The notes beneath the pieces are model-generated. The model searched no databases, was not told the DNA's origin, and saw nothing but the letters and a program-made list of their open reading frames with translations. From contig CASEIR010000033.1 in assembly GCA_949287925.1 (NCBI GenBank), positions 1-64,000 on the forward strand: 64,000 bases of DNA. Direction: 5' to 3'. The position numbers and the translations under genes are program-made. This DNA is from an uncultured Lachnospiraceae bacterium. GTDB lineage: Bacteria; Bacillota; Clostridia; Lachnospirales; Lachnospiraceae. This document shows positions 54,313-62,910 of this stretch, piece by piece. How positions within the stretch are numbered: position 1 is the stretch's first letter; the number at the start of each line of letters is the position of its first letter.

Positions 54313-55006
54313 ATAATTCTTCAATCTCCTGCTTCGTTAATTTTCGCACCTCTCCCGGCTTCATGCCGGATAATTGAATGTTCATAATCCGGGTCCGTAC
54401 AAGCCGGGTTACCCGGAATCCCAAAGCGTCGCACATCCTGCGGATCTGCCGGTTCAATCCCTGAGTCAGCACGATAGAGAAGGTATATTTGCCGATTCTT
54501 ATGACCTTGCAGGGCCTGGTCACAGTATCCAGTCCCTTCTCCAAATCTGTAATACGGACTCCTGCCGCCATCCGGTCAAGGAATTCCTGTGTTACCGGAT
54601 GATCCACCGTCACTTTATATTCTTTTTCATGGCCGTATCTGGCCCGCATCATACCGTTGATCAGATTCCCGTCGTTGGTCATAATCAGGAGCCCTTCCGA
54701 GTCCTTGTCCAGCCGTCCGGCATAAGTTACACGCACCGGGTAATCCAGATACTTGATAATATTCCTTTTTTCTCTCCGGTCCTCGGTACACACAATCCCT
54801 GCCGGCTTATATACTGCCAACACTACCGTCTCGTTCCGGTCCCGGATTACTTTCTTGCCAACCTTCACTTCCTGCCCCGGCTCCACCTGCATACCCGGAA
54901 CAGCTCTTCGTCCGTCCACCGTCACCCGGCCGGCCTCGATGAGCCGGTCCGCCTCACGGCGGGAGCAGACGCCAGCCTCACTGAGATATTTATTCAGTCT
55001 CGTCAT
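54260..55006 (-). CDS. 23S or 16S rRNA pseudouridine synthase (RluF/RsuA family)
   Basis: Converts uridine to pseudouridine in rRNA. 248 residues: N-terminal S4 domain (NKYLSEAGVCSRREADRLI), then the catalytic domain with YAGRLDKDSEGLLIM, which contains the active-site Asp, and GLNRQIRRMC. The RluB/E/F and RsuA branches are difficult to separate by eye. It is transcribed ahead of ligA with overlap and is divergent from the DUF5721 gene. Confidence 0.9.
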   Translation of the reverse strand: MTRLNKYLSEAGVCSRREADRLIEAGRVTVDGRRAVPGMQVEPGQEVKVGKKVIRDRNETVVLAVYKPAGIVCTEDRREKRNIIKYLDYPVRVTYAGRLDKDSEGLLIMTNDGNLINGMMRARYGHEKEYKVTVDHPVTQEFLDRMAAGVRITDLEKGLDTVTRPCKVIRIGKYTFSIVLTQGLNRQIRRMCDALGFRVTRLVRTRIMNIQLSGMKPGEVRKLTKQEIEELYGQIKTGQDAGISGIIE

Positions 55007-55087
55007 AATTCTTAAACTCCAACATTTATGGATTTCGTTGCAAATATGAAAATATTGTACTGTTTTTGTCCATAAAAGTCAAACTTA

Positions 55088-55096
55088 TGCTATACT
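55088..55096 (+). promoter_or_regulatory. extended -10 promoter of the DUF5721 gene
   Basis: TGCTATACT in the divergent gap with the pseudouridine synthase, about 30 bases before the ATG at 55128. No good -35 box at the usual distance. Confidence 0.5.
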
Positions 55097-55127
55097 GTTT
55101 CAGACGGTCAAAAAGGAGCGGTTATCT

Positions 55128-55616
55128 ATGAATATTTTCACCTTATCACCTAAAATATGCATGTCCCATCTTCTGTTAAAAGACAGTTTTGATCCTTATC
55201 TGTTTATCGAAGGAGAAATCACCACTTTTAATACATTCCGCATCGACGGATATCTGCAAAAAGAATTTTACGACACCTGGCCGGAAGACGACTATGCCCG
55301 CTGGAAAGAACAGCGGGATTTCTTCTTTCAGATTATCCGCGGTAAACGTACGCCTCTGGGATTCCGGATCGTCCTTTCCCTTGCACCGGAACAGTTCTCC
55401 GCTTTCCTGGCAGAACATCAGATCAGCGCCTGCCGACCGGAAGACATCCAGGGTCTTTACCTGAATTTCCGTTACGACGGTTCCACACTGCAGTGCGTCA
55501 CCGGAGTATCTACCCGCACCTTTATTATGGACAAGACATTGGAACATGAATGGGATCAGCATGCAGAAAAACTGCTGGCAAAAATGGCCGTTGCTTCTTC
55601 ATCGGTCCGGTCATAG
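55128..55616 (+). CDS. DUF5721 family protein
   Basis: A 162-residue protein of the DUF5721 family, found mainly in Lachnospiraceae; function unknown. The sequence is soluble, with conserved-looking FNTFRIDGYLQKEFYDT, GKRTPLGFRIVLSL and EDIQGLYLNFRYDG. AAGGAGCGG precedes the ATG. It converges with the lipoprotein remnant, and the 3' ends of the two overlap by about 60 bases. Confidence 0.85.
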   Translation: MNIFTLSPKICMSHLLLKDSFDPYLFIEGEITTFNTFRIDGYLQKEFYDTWPEDDYARWKEQRDFFFQIIRGKRTPLGFRIVLSLAPEQFSAFLAEHQISACRPEDIQGLYLNFRYDGSTLQCVTGVSTRTFIMDKTLEHEWDQHAEKLLAKMAVASSSVRS

Positions 55617-56091
55617 CGAATCACCAGAACCGGCTCTTTTTCTTCTCTGGAAATTTCCTCTGCAGCGCCAGTCAGAGGAATGTCAAGCAATGTGCCATAA
55701 TATTCCTGAAATCTTTCCTGTCCTGCTTCTTTCCCATCAATCTGATACCCGTCTTTTTCCAGCACATGCATGGTATCTTCATAAGATACTGACGCCCGGT
55801 CTACACTGTCCAGGCTGACCAGCACCGGAAGTTTCCATCTATTGCCACATAATAATGCCCCTGCCCATCTTCTTCTCCGTCCTTTTGCACCGACATGCCG
55901 CGAATGGATTCTGACAAAACCGCCTGGTCCGTTGTATCCTGTTCCAATTCTTCCTGCCAGGTTCCCAGCTGCGTCTGTTCTTCCCGGATCGTTACCTCTA
56001 CCTTCTCTTCTCCAGACCCGCCGCTGCAGCCGGCGGTACATACGGCAGCCAGCATAAGGGCAAATATAACTCCAACTGCTTGATATCTCAT
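55556..56091 (-). pseudogene. frameshifted DUF4340-like lipoprotein
   Basis: From ATG 56091 the protein begins with a lipoprotein signal (hydrophobic stretch, then lipobox TAGC) and continues through GHYYVAIDGN before a stop at 55801. In a second frame the expected continuation follows, KLPVLVSLDSVDRASV through YYGTLLDIPLTG to LVIRYDRT, stopping at 55556. A one-base loss near GGAAACTT (around 55837) accounts for the change. The later part resembles the second half of DUF4340. The gene lies seven bases after GH43. A sequencing error is possible. Confidence 0.65.
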
Positions 56092-56106
56092 TTGTTTCAC
56101 ATCCTT

Positions 56107-57732
56107 CTACTCCCGGTCTAATTCCTTATAGCGGAAATAATCAAAGTCCGCCGGCAGCCGGGTCCCCAGTCCGTCCACACTCATCATTCCCACAAAAGCA
56201 CCGGTGAACGCGGCGTCATATACTGCCTTAATATATTCATCAGACAACTTTGTGGAATCAAACACATGAGGAACCGCCATCCATTCCTTGCCATCAAAGG
56301 AATAGAAATACTGATACCGGATACCACGGACTTCCACCTTCAGCCAGACATATTCTGCTTCTTCCGGCACCGGTACCGGCTGCTCCTCGTATACGCTGAA
56401 CGTTTTGCCAAGATCGGTATAAACCACGTCAATCACCCGTCCATATTCTTCATGCCAGGTCACCTGGATGCAGGACCAGTTCTGTGTATTATAATAACAG
56501 GTCAGTCCGGCAAACTGCTGAAAAGTTCTGGGACGGTAATCTACTCTGGTTTCCGCGTCAAATTCAAAGGACTGCCATCTCCGGGCCACATGAGCCTGAC
56601 AAAAAGTAGAAGCCAGTGAAAAGTGTCCGTATAACCGCAGATGTCCCGGACGGTCTTTCAGAGACATCATCGTCTCATCCAGCGGCGTTCTAAGGCTCTG
56701 AAACTGCGGATTCAGTTCCGGTTCATCAAAATCATCCACCTCCGGGCAGGACTCCTCCCAGGGGTATTCCGCAATCCCTTTCGGGCCGTCTATCACTTCC
56801 TGTCCCCAATGGCCGCCTTCAATCTGAGGCCACCCTTCTTCATCCCAGTAAAGCTTCTGGATACCCGTCTCTCTTCCCAGCGGGCACCACCCTCTGGGAT
56901 CAATAGAAGATTCATTGTCCCGATGCAGCGGCCGTCCCATCAGATGCGTAAAATACCATTCCCCCTCAGGAGTCTGAACCAAAGATCCATGTCCCGCCTT
57001 CTGAATCGGATGATAAGGAGCGTCCAGTGTAGTCAGGAATGGTCCTCCCGGCTGGGTCTCAAATGTATCATGCAGAGATTTTGCCCGAGCCGCACGTTCC
57101 TGATGAGCGTATACCGTTCCGCCCTGAGCCACGAACAGATAATAATAACCGTTCACCTTATAAATATGAGGTCCTTCTGTAAACCGGTCGCTGGTTCCTT
57201 TATAAATGACCCACGGCTCTCCCACCAGCCGCTGTTCCTCGGCTGAATATTCCGTGCACATGATTCCATAGAAGGGATGATGATAAGGTCTGGGATCCCA
57301 GTACTGGTTCACCAGGTACTTTCTTCCATCATCATCATGGAACAAAGATGCGTCAAATCCTGCCGTATTCAGGACAACTGGATCAGACCAGGGCCCCCGG
57401 ACATCTTCTGCCGTAATCAGATAGTTGATGCAATCCTTGAAGGAACCGTCTGTCACCTTTACGTCCGTATACACCAGATAAAACTGTCCGTCATAATAAG
57501 ACAGATCCGGCGCCCAGATACCACCGGAATCCAGATTGCCGGTCATGTCAAGCAGCCGTTTCTCCTGAAGGGGACAGCTGGCAAGCCTCCAGTTTTTCAG
57601 ATCTTTCGACTCATGGATCCGGACCCCCGGCCACCATTCAAACGTTGAAGAAGCAATATAATAAGTATCCCCCACTCTTACAATACTGGGATCGGGATGA
57701 AAACCGCGCAATATCGGATTCTTGATTTTCAT
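56107..57732 (-). CDS. GH43 beta-xylosidase or arabinofuranosidase
   Basis: Releases xylose or arabinose from xylan-derived oligosaccharides. 541 residues from ATG 57732 (GGGAGG upstream); the start at 57765 adds 11 poorly conserved residues. Five-bladed propeller with catalytic Asp in GFHPDPS (residue 14), Asp in LFHDDDG and Glu in FTEGPHIY; the C-terminal beta-sandwich (about 340-530) is the xylosidase C2 type. No signal peptide, so it works on imported oligosaccharides. A regulator fragment lies upstream and no transporter is adjacent. Confidence 0.92.
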   Translation of the reverse strand: MKIKNPILRGFHPDPSIVRVGDTYYIASSTFEWWPGVRIHESKDLKNWRLASCPLQEKRLLDMTGNLDSGGIWAPDLSYYDGQFYLVYTDVKVTDGSFKDCINYLITAEDVRGPWSDPVVLNTAGFDASLFHDDDGRKYLVNQYWDPRPYHHPFYGIMCTEYSAEEQRLVGEPWVIYKGTSDRFTEGPHIYKVNGYYYLFVAQGGTVYAHQERAARAKSLHDTFETQPGGPFLTTLDAPYHPIQKAGHGSLVQTPEGEWYFTHLMGRPLHRDNESSIDPRGWCPLGRETGIQKLYWDEEGWPQIEGGHWGQEVIDGPKGIAEYPWEESCPEVDDFDEPELNPQFQSLRTPLDETMMSLKDRPGHLRLYGHFSLASTFCQAHVARRWQSFEFDAETRVDYRPRTFQQFAGLTCYYNTQNWSCIQVTWHEEYGRVIDVVYTDLGKTFSVYEEQPVPVPEEAEYVWLKVEVRGIRYQYFYSFDGKEWMAVPHVFDSTKLSDEYIKAVYDAAFTGAFVGMMSVDGLGTRLPADFDYFRYKELDRE

Positions 57733-57778
57733 GAAAAATACCTCCCTTGTTCTGTGATCCTGCAATTATGCTGATCCT

Positions 57779-57807
57779 ATTATAACAAGAGAAGTATCTT
57801 ATGTAAT
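57779..57807 (-). promoter_or_regulatory. sigma-A promoter of GH43
   Basis: Minus strand ATTACA (57807-57802), 17-base spacer, TATAAT (57784-57779). Transcription would start about 40 bases upstream of the GH43 ATG. Confidence 0.75.
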
Positions 57808-57838
57808 ATGCAATATTCTGTACTTTATCTATAATTTC

Positions 57839-58114
57839 CTATCCGTTTTTCTTCTGGACACTCTCCCGGTATCTGGTAGGCGACATTCCCGTATGCTTTT
57901 TAAATGCAAGGGAAAAGTAATTGGTATCATGGTACCCTACCATAGCCGCAATCTTTCCCGCCTTAATAGTCGTTGTTTCCAGAAGATACCGGGATTTTTC
58001 AATTCGTTTTTTTACTACATACTCATTGCATCCTTCCTGCATCACTCGTTTAAACAGTCTCGAAAAGTAATTAGGGGATACAAAAAATTGGTCCGCCAGA
58101 TTCCTTACCGGAAC
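57839..58114 (-). pseudogene. AraC-type regulator remnant: C-terminal DNA-binding domain only
   Basis: Ninety-two residues in frame, from VPVRNLADQFFVSPNYFSR onward to FSLAFKKHTGMSPTRYRESV, form a complete AraC/YesN-style helix-turn-helix pair. The frame starts inside the last codons of the response-regulator gene, immediately after a TAG, so all of the N-terminal sensing domain is gone. The only in-frame ATG (58045) would give 68 residues. It was probably the regulator of GH43, from which it lies directly upstream. Confidence 0.8.
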
Positions 58115-58788
58115 CTATATCCGACTCCGACTTCGGTCATGATGTATTGTGGTTCAGATGGATTTTTTTCGATTTTTCTCCGGAGGGTCGCCATGAACAC
58201 CCGCAAGGTTCCGGCTTCCACCCCTTCTGCGTATCCCCAGATCTCCTTGAGGATGTAATTATGTGTCAGTACTTTTCCCTGGTTCGCGATCAACAACAGC
58301 AGAATCTTATATTCAATGGGGGTCAGATGAACTTCTTTTCCGTCTACCTCCACCTGCCGTTTCTCATAATCTACCTTCAGTCCGTTCTGCTCGAATACCG
58401 TCTTCTTTGTCACCGCGCCTTCTCTCTTGCGAAGAGCTGCCCGGATCCTGGCCTGCAGTTCTCCCATATAGAATGGTTTTGTCACGTAATCATCCGCGCC
58501 GGCATCCAGAAGCTGAATCTTTTCTTCTTCTTCCTGTCTTGCAGACACCACGATCACCGGCATATCCGAGATCTCCCGCACACTGCGGACCACCTCGGTT
58601 CCGTCTCCGTCCGGAAGTCCCAGATCCAGGATCATCAGATCCGGCTTATTGGCATAAAACAGGCTTATGGCCTCTTTAACCGATTTGGCCACGATGCAGC
58701 TATACCCCTCTTCCTTCAGACTCACCATCAGAAAATGTATGATATATTTGTCATCTTCCACGATCAGAATCGTTTTTTTCTCTTCCAT
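58105..58788 (-). CDS. kdpE: OmpR-family response regulator (KdpE-like)
   Basis: Two-component transcription factor of 227 residues. Receiver domain with acidic pair EDD (11-13), phospho-acceptor Asp55 in LILDLGLPDGDG and Lys in YVTKPF; C-terminal winged helix ending VGVGYRFR. The kinase gene lies 5 bases upstream and resembles KdpD, so KdpE-type potassium control is likely. No kdpFABC genes are present; the neighbouring targets are Trk genes. The last codons overlap the AraC remnant. Confidence 0.9.
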   Translation of the reverse strand: MEEKKTILIVEDDKYIIHFLMVSLKEEGYSCIVAKSVKEAISLFYANKPDLMILDLGLPDGDGTEVVRSVREISDMPVIVVSARQEEEEKIQLLDAGADDYVTKPFYMGELQARIRAALRKREGAVTKKTVFEQNGLKVDYEKRQVEVDGKEVHLTPIEYKILLLLIANQGKVLTHNYILKEIWGYAEGVEAGTLRVFMATLRRKIEKNPSEPQYIMTEVGVGYRFR

Positions 58789-58792
58789 TCCT

Positions 58793-60217
58793 TTATTCGC
58801 CTACCTTTTCCGCCTTCAGCCAGAAGGTAAATCTTGCTCCTCCCTCCGACCGGTTTTCTGCCCAGATCTTGCCTCCATGGGCCTCGATCACTTCTTTACA
58901 GATCGCAAGGCCAAGACCAATCCCTCGTTTATGGTCTGCCTCATGCTCGGAGAAAGAAACAAATTCTTCGAATATCTTTTCTTCCATTCCCGGCTGGATT
59001 CCTTTTCCATCGTCTTCCACGATCACATACACCCGTTCGTCCCGGTAATTCGCCCGCAGGCTGATTACTCCGCCTTCCGAAGTGTGTTTCAAGGCATTGT
59101 CCAGCAGATTTACAATCACCTGAATGATCAGCTTTCCGTCTACCTGGGCTGTTACCAGCTCCTGGGGAATGACATGACTGAATCTTCGCCGTTCCTTCAG
59201 CCCCGCAATGTGGCGTTCCGCTTCATAGATCAGCTCCTCCACCACTTCCTGATTCTTCTCGATGAAGTCTACCCGGTTTTCAATCCGCGTCATACTGAGA
59301 ATATTCTCCATCATCCGGGTCAGCCACAGGCTCTGCTCCCGGATATCCTTTACCAGCATCAGCTGCTCCTTTTCTTCGATTGCATTCTTACCAAGGATCA
59401 GATCACAGTCTCCGATGATCCCTGTCAGGGGCGTCCGGAAGTCATGGGAAATGCTGCGCAGCATACTGCTTTTCAGATGCTCTTTCTCCATGTCCAGACG
59501 GGTTTTTTCCTGTTCCGCATAGATTCGTTCCCGGTCGAGAGCGATCCCCATCTGGCTTGCCGCCGCCCGGATGAACACTTCCTGTTCGGCACTGATACCT
59601 CGTTCCCCATTATACACCTTAAGCTCGCCGATCTTCCGGACGATTCCCCCGATGGGGAATAAGATATAACCGCCGTATTCCTCCGGTTCCTGTTTTTCTT
59701 CCTCATCCGGCAGCTCCACACTGCAGGTATACCCTGTGTTCTCCTGAACGAATTTCAATCCCCGCCGGATAATATTTTCCCGTCCCGTTACGTTAATGAA
59801 TTTTTCCGACATTTCCGCCATCCGCCTGGCTGCCTTTTCATTTTCTTCCGCGCGAAGCACCTGTTTACGGAATCGGGCTGTCATTCCGGAAGAGATACAG
59901 GAAACAATCAGAAAAAATGCCATCAATACCACATCATCCGGATTCATGATAGCAAAGGTATGTACCGGAACCGTAAAGAAATAATTAAACATCAGCACAC
60001 TGGCAATCGCACTGATGATACCATATTCATATCCATTCGTAAATGTACCGGTTAACAAAACACCGATCAGGAACACCATCAGGATGTTCTCCTTCATAAC
60101 ACCAGACCGGTTTAACACAATGCATACGGCGCTGGCGCATAATACAATCAGTATGGTGCGCAAGACATAGATCACTCTTTGATTTTCCGCCAGGCCTTTC
60201 AGATAATTCTGATTCAC
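58793..60217 (-). CDS. kdpD: DUF4118 sensor histidine kinase (KdpD-like, no Usp domain)
   Basis: Membrane sensor kinase of 474 residues. Four hydrophobic segments (about 18-36, 44-60, 64-82, 94-112) match the DUF4118 membrane region of KdpD, followed by a GAF-like part, phospho-acceptor His258 in SISHDFRTPL and ATPase motifs (NLLDNALKHT, DDGKGI, GIGLGLA). The large N-terminal KdpD/Usp domain of E. coli is absent. Operon order trkH-trkA-kdpD-kdpE suggests potassium sensing by the pair. Confidence 0.9.
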   Translation of the reverse strand: MNQNYLKGLAENQRVIYVLRTILIVLCASAVCIVLNRSGVMKENILMVFLIGVLLTGTFTNGYEYGIISAIASVLMFNYFFTVPVHTFAIMNPDDVVLMAFFLIVSCISSGMTARFRKQVLRAEENEKAARRMAEMSEKFINVTGRENIIRRGLKFVQENTGYTCSVELPDEEEKQEPEEYGGYILFPIGGIVRKIGELKVYNGERGISAEQEVFIRAAASQMGIALDRERIYAEQEKTRLDMEKEHLKSSMLRSISHDFRTPLTGIIGDCDLILGKNAIEEKEQLMLVKDIREQSLWLTRMMENILSMTRIENRVDFIEKNQEVVEELIYEAERHIAGLKERRRFSHVIPQELVTAQVDGKLIIQVIVNLLDNALKHTSEGGVISLRANYRDERVYVIVEDDGKGIQPGMEEKIFEEFVSFSEHEADHKRGIGLGLAICKEVIEAHGGKIWAENRSEGGARFTFWLKAEKVGE

Positions 60218-60226
60218 AGCAGCCTC

Positions 60227-60880
60227 CTATCCCATGCTCTGCAGCAGCCGGTCCACGTCTTTCTTCAGTCCGACGATCATCAGGTGGTCTTCCGGTTTCA
60301 GTTCCCGGTCCACTCTGGGAAGGAACTGAAGATGTCCGTCCACTTTGATTCCCAGAATACTCACATGATATCTGGAACGGATCGCCAGCTGTCCGATGGT
60401 CTTTCCTGCCCATCCCGCCAGTGGAGGGATCTCCAACATAGAATATCCTTCCGCCATTTCTATATAGTCAAATACCCGGTTGGTTCCATACTTGATGGCC
60501 AGCTTTTCCGCCACGTCTTTTTCCGGATAAATAACTTCATCCGCTCCATTTCTCAGAAGGAACTTTGCCTGAATATCCCGGTTAGCCTTACTGACTACCC
60601 GTTTTGCTCCCAGTTCCTTTAACAGGCTGGTAATTTCCAGACTGCTCTGAAAATCCGAACTGATACATACAAAACAGATGTCAAAGTTCCCTACTCCCAG
60701 ACTGCGAAGCACGTCTTCCTTTGTACAGTCTCCTACTTTAGCCATTGTAACATATGGAAGGATATCCTGGATACTTTCTTCGTCTTTATCTACGATCATG
60801 ACTTCATTTCCCAGGTTGACCAGATTGGTGCACAGATGGTGCGCCAGCCGTCCCATACCGATAATCAATACAGATTTCAT
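60227..60880 (-). CDS. trkA: TrkA/KtrA potassium channel regulator (RCK domain)
   Basis: Peripheral cytoplasmic gating ring of the Trk/Ktr potassium system. 217 residues: N-terminal RCK_N Rossmann fold (GMGRLAHHLCTNL, VDKDEE) and a C-terminal RCK_C domain after about residue 135. Nucleotide binding is expected at the GxGxxG-like site, here GMGRLA. It lies 13 bases after trkH. Confidence 0.93.
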   Translation of the reverse strand: MKSVLIIGMGRLAHHLCTNLVNLGNEVMIVDKDEESIQDILPYVTMAKVGDCTKEDVLRSLGVGNFDICFVCISSDFQSSLEITSLLKELGAKRVVSKANRDIQAKFLLRNGADEVIYPEKDVAEKLAIKYGTNRVFDYIEMAEGYSMLEIPPLAGWAGKTIGQLAIRSRYHVSILGIKVDGHLQFLPRVDRELKPEDHLMIVGLKKDVDRLLQSMG

Positions 60881-60893
60881 TTATCTTTCCCCC

Positions 60894-62234
60894 TTAACCA
60901 ATCATAACCTGTTCTGCAGGCGCCTTCAGAGGCGCTTCTGTCTTATGTCCCTTAATGGACAGGGCGAAAGTCAGACTTCCCACCCGTCCGAAAAACATCA
61001 ACAGAATCAGCACCAGTTTTGATACTGTTCCAAGTTCCCTGGTAATGCCGGTAGACATTCCCACCGTTCCCATAGCCGACATCACTTCAAATATAACATC
61101 CATAACATCCAGCGAGCTGACCGATACAATGATCAACGTAGAAATCACCGTAAGGCTCAGGTTGGTACACAATACGGTACACGCTTTCCGGACAGATCCT
61201 TCCGCAAGTCTCCGGGAGAATATGGCGTTATCCTGTTTCTGGAACATACTGGATACCATGTAAACAATCAATACCGCAAACGTCGTAGTCTTAATACCTC
61301 CCGCAGTAGATCCGGGACTTCCGCCGATAAACATCAGTACTGATGTAAACAATTTACTTGCGTCTGTCAGCGCTGCCGTATCCACTGTATTAAATCCTGC
61401 TGTTCTGGCCGTAACTGAACCAAACAGAGAACAGAGGATTTTTTCATCTGTGGGCAGACCCTCCAGAGTATTGTGATACTCCATAACAAACAAGATTAAC
61501 GCTCCTCCGAAGATCAACGCTGCCGTTGTCAGAAGCGTTAATTTCGTGTGGAGCTTATATTTTCGAACCTGAAGCCCATTGACCGACACATCGTTCCACA
61601 CGAAAAATCCGATTCCTCCAAGAATAATCAGCAGCATGATCGTCAGATTCACCACCCAGTCCCCTGCATATCCGGTCAGGGATACATAGGCTTCCTCGGT
61701 TCCCATCAGATCGAACCCGGCATTGCAGAAAGCAGATACGGAATGGAATACCCCATAATATGCAGCCTTTGTGATTTCCATAGTCTGGCTGAAATGCAGC
61801 GTCAGAATCAAAGCGCCGATTCCTTCAAATAATAAAGTCCCGATAATGATCTTTTTTGCCAGCCTTACGATTCCTCCCACCTGCATGATATTAACACTTT
61901 CCTGCAGGGTTCCTCTCATCCACAGGCCGATCTTTTTCCTGAGAATGATGGCAAAAAATACACCGATGGTCATGAATCCCAGCCCGCCGATCTGTATCAT
62001 CAGAAGGATAATACACTGACCAAACACCGACCAGTGCTGGTAAGTATCCGCGATGACAAGTCCTGTTACACACGAAGCAGACACCGCCGTAAACAAAGCG
62101 TCTACCGGCGGTGTCACCACAGATTCTCTTGTAGATATGGGAAGCATGAGCAGCAGCGTACCCGCCAGAATCACTAGAAACATGCCAAGTACGATCATCT
62201 GAGTCTGGGTCAATCTTTTATGCATCTTTTGCAT
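60894..62234 (-). CDS. trkH: TrkH/KtrB potassium channel
   Basis: Potassium-translocating membrane protein, 446 residues with about eight hydrophobic segments and four P-loop-like repeats: SASCVTGLV, SAFCNAGFDLM, TARTAGFNTVD and SAMGTVGMSTG each carry the filter Gly. The start ATG is fused to the upstream stop in a TAATG, giving strong translational coupling to the RCK-like gene; a second in-frame Met lies three codons on. Confidence 0.94.
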   Translation of the reverse strand: MQKMHKRLTQTQMIVLGMFLVILAGTLLLMLPISTRESVVTPPVDALFTAVSASCVTGLVIADTYQHWSVFGQCIILLMIQIGGLGFMTIGVFFAIILRKKIGLWMRGTLQESVNIMQVGGIVRLAKKIIIGTLLFEGIGALILTLHFSQTMEITKAAYYGVFHSVSAFCNAGFDLMGTEEAYVSLTGYAGDWVVNLTIMLLIILGGIGFFVWNDVSVNGLQVRKYKLHTKLTLLTTAALIFGGALILFVMEYHNTLEGLPTDEKILCSLFGSVTARTAGFNTVDTAALTDASKLFTSVLMFIGGSPGSTAGGIKTTTFAVLIVYMVSSMFQKQDNAIFSRRLAEGSVRKACTVLCTNLSLTVISTLIIVSVSSLDVMDVIFEVMSAMGTVGMSTGITRELGTVSKLVLILLMFFGRVGSLTFALSIKGHKTEAPLKAPAEQVMIG

Positions 62235-62695
62235 TATGCTGCGCCTCCTTCATGCTCCAGCGTCAGCAATTCCATTCCATGCATCAATTCAGCCTTACCG
62301 GAATAAGAAACTGCTCCTATCTGGCGATAAAGTTTACGATTCGCCCGGTCATTGCAGACTGTAAATATACCAGTCTCCGGATAGAAAGATTTCACCAGAT
62401 TGCAGGCTGACAGATTATCGAGATCACACTTCTTCAGTGCGATCAGATAACGGACTTGTTTCCACTCCGGATCCAGGCACATATTATCAAGAAAGATCAC
62501 TTGAAGCCCTGTCTCTTCAAACCAGCGGGACAGTTCCGGCTCCGGCCGGTCTGCAAATATCAGAACGTATTCTGGTTCTTTGCCGTCTTTCAGACTTTTC
62601 TGTTCTTCCAGGAAGAAATCAATTCCTCCCATCAGTCTCATGCCAAACAATGCACCGGCTATCATAATAATTAATAATAAAATATTCGTCAACAT
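62234..62695 (-). CDS. membrane-tethered degenerate RCK-like protein
   Basis: A 153-residue protein of no recognised name from ATG 62695 (GAGGGTGATGAT upstream). The first 20 or so residues are a membrane helix (LTNILLLIIMIAGALFG). The rest resembles the second half of a RCK_N domain: VIFLDNMCL, ALKKCDLDNLSACNLVK and FTVCNDRANRKLYRQIGAV follow the order seen in TrkA, but the nucleotide-binding Gly-rich loop is lacking. Its stop overlaps the trkH start. It may recruit or tune the Trk complex. Function is inference. Confidence 0.65.
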   Translation of the reverse strand: MLTNILLLIIMIAGALFGMRLMGGIDFFLEEQKSLKDGKEPEYVLIFADRPEPELSRWFEETGLQVIFLDNMCLDPEWKQVRYLIALKKCDLDNLSACNLVKSFYPETGIFTVCNDRANRKLYRQIGAVSYSGKAELMHGMELLTLEHEGGAA

Positions 62696-62864
62696 ATCAT
62701 CACCCTCTTTTCTTATCTTTATCATAGCCTAATTCTCATTAATGTGGTGATAATATGCAGGGGTTCTGTATTTAGATTGTATTAAGACCCTGCCTTTGAT
62801 AACTCCTGATTCGAAAACGAAAAGGGATGCGGACATCCTGCTATGGATCCCTGCACCCCGCAAA

Positions 62865-62894
62865 CAAAAATAATTAGAGGGATAATTATTTTTG
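62865..62894 (-). terminator. intrinsic terminator after the ABC ATPase
   Basis: Twelve-base perfect arms (62894-62883 with 62876-62865; loop six bases) with A/T-rich ends, starting about 17 bases after the ABC ATPase stop. The gap on to the RCK-like gene (62726-62864) is otherwise without coding sequence; no riboswitch pattern was recognised. Confidence 0.75.
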
Positions 62895-62910
62895 ACGAAA
62901 TAATCTGTAA

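Noticed and set aside
62726..62864. possible c-di-AMP riboswitch ahead of the Trk operon
   Set aside because: Potassium genes are often controlled by one, so I looked for the conserved ydaO-type motifs; they are not present.
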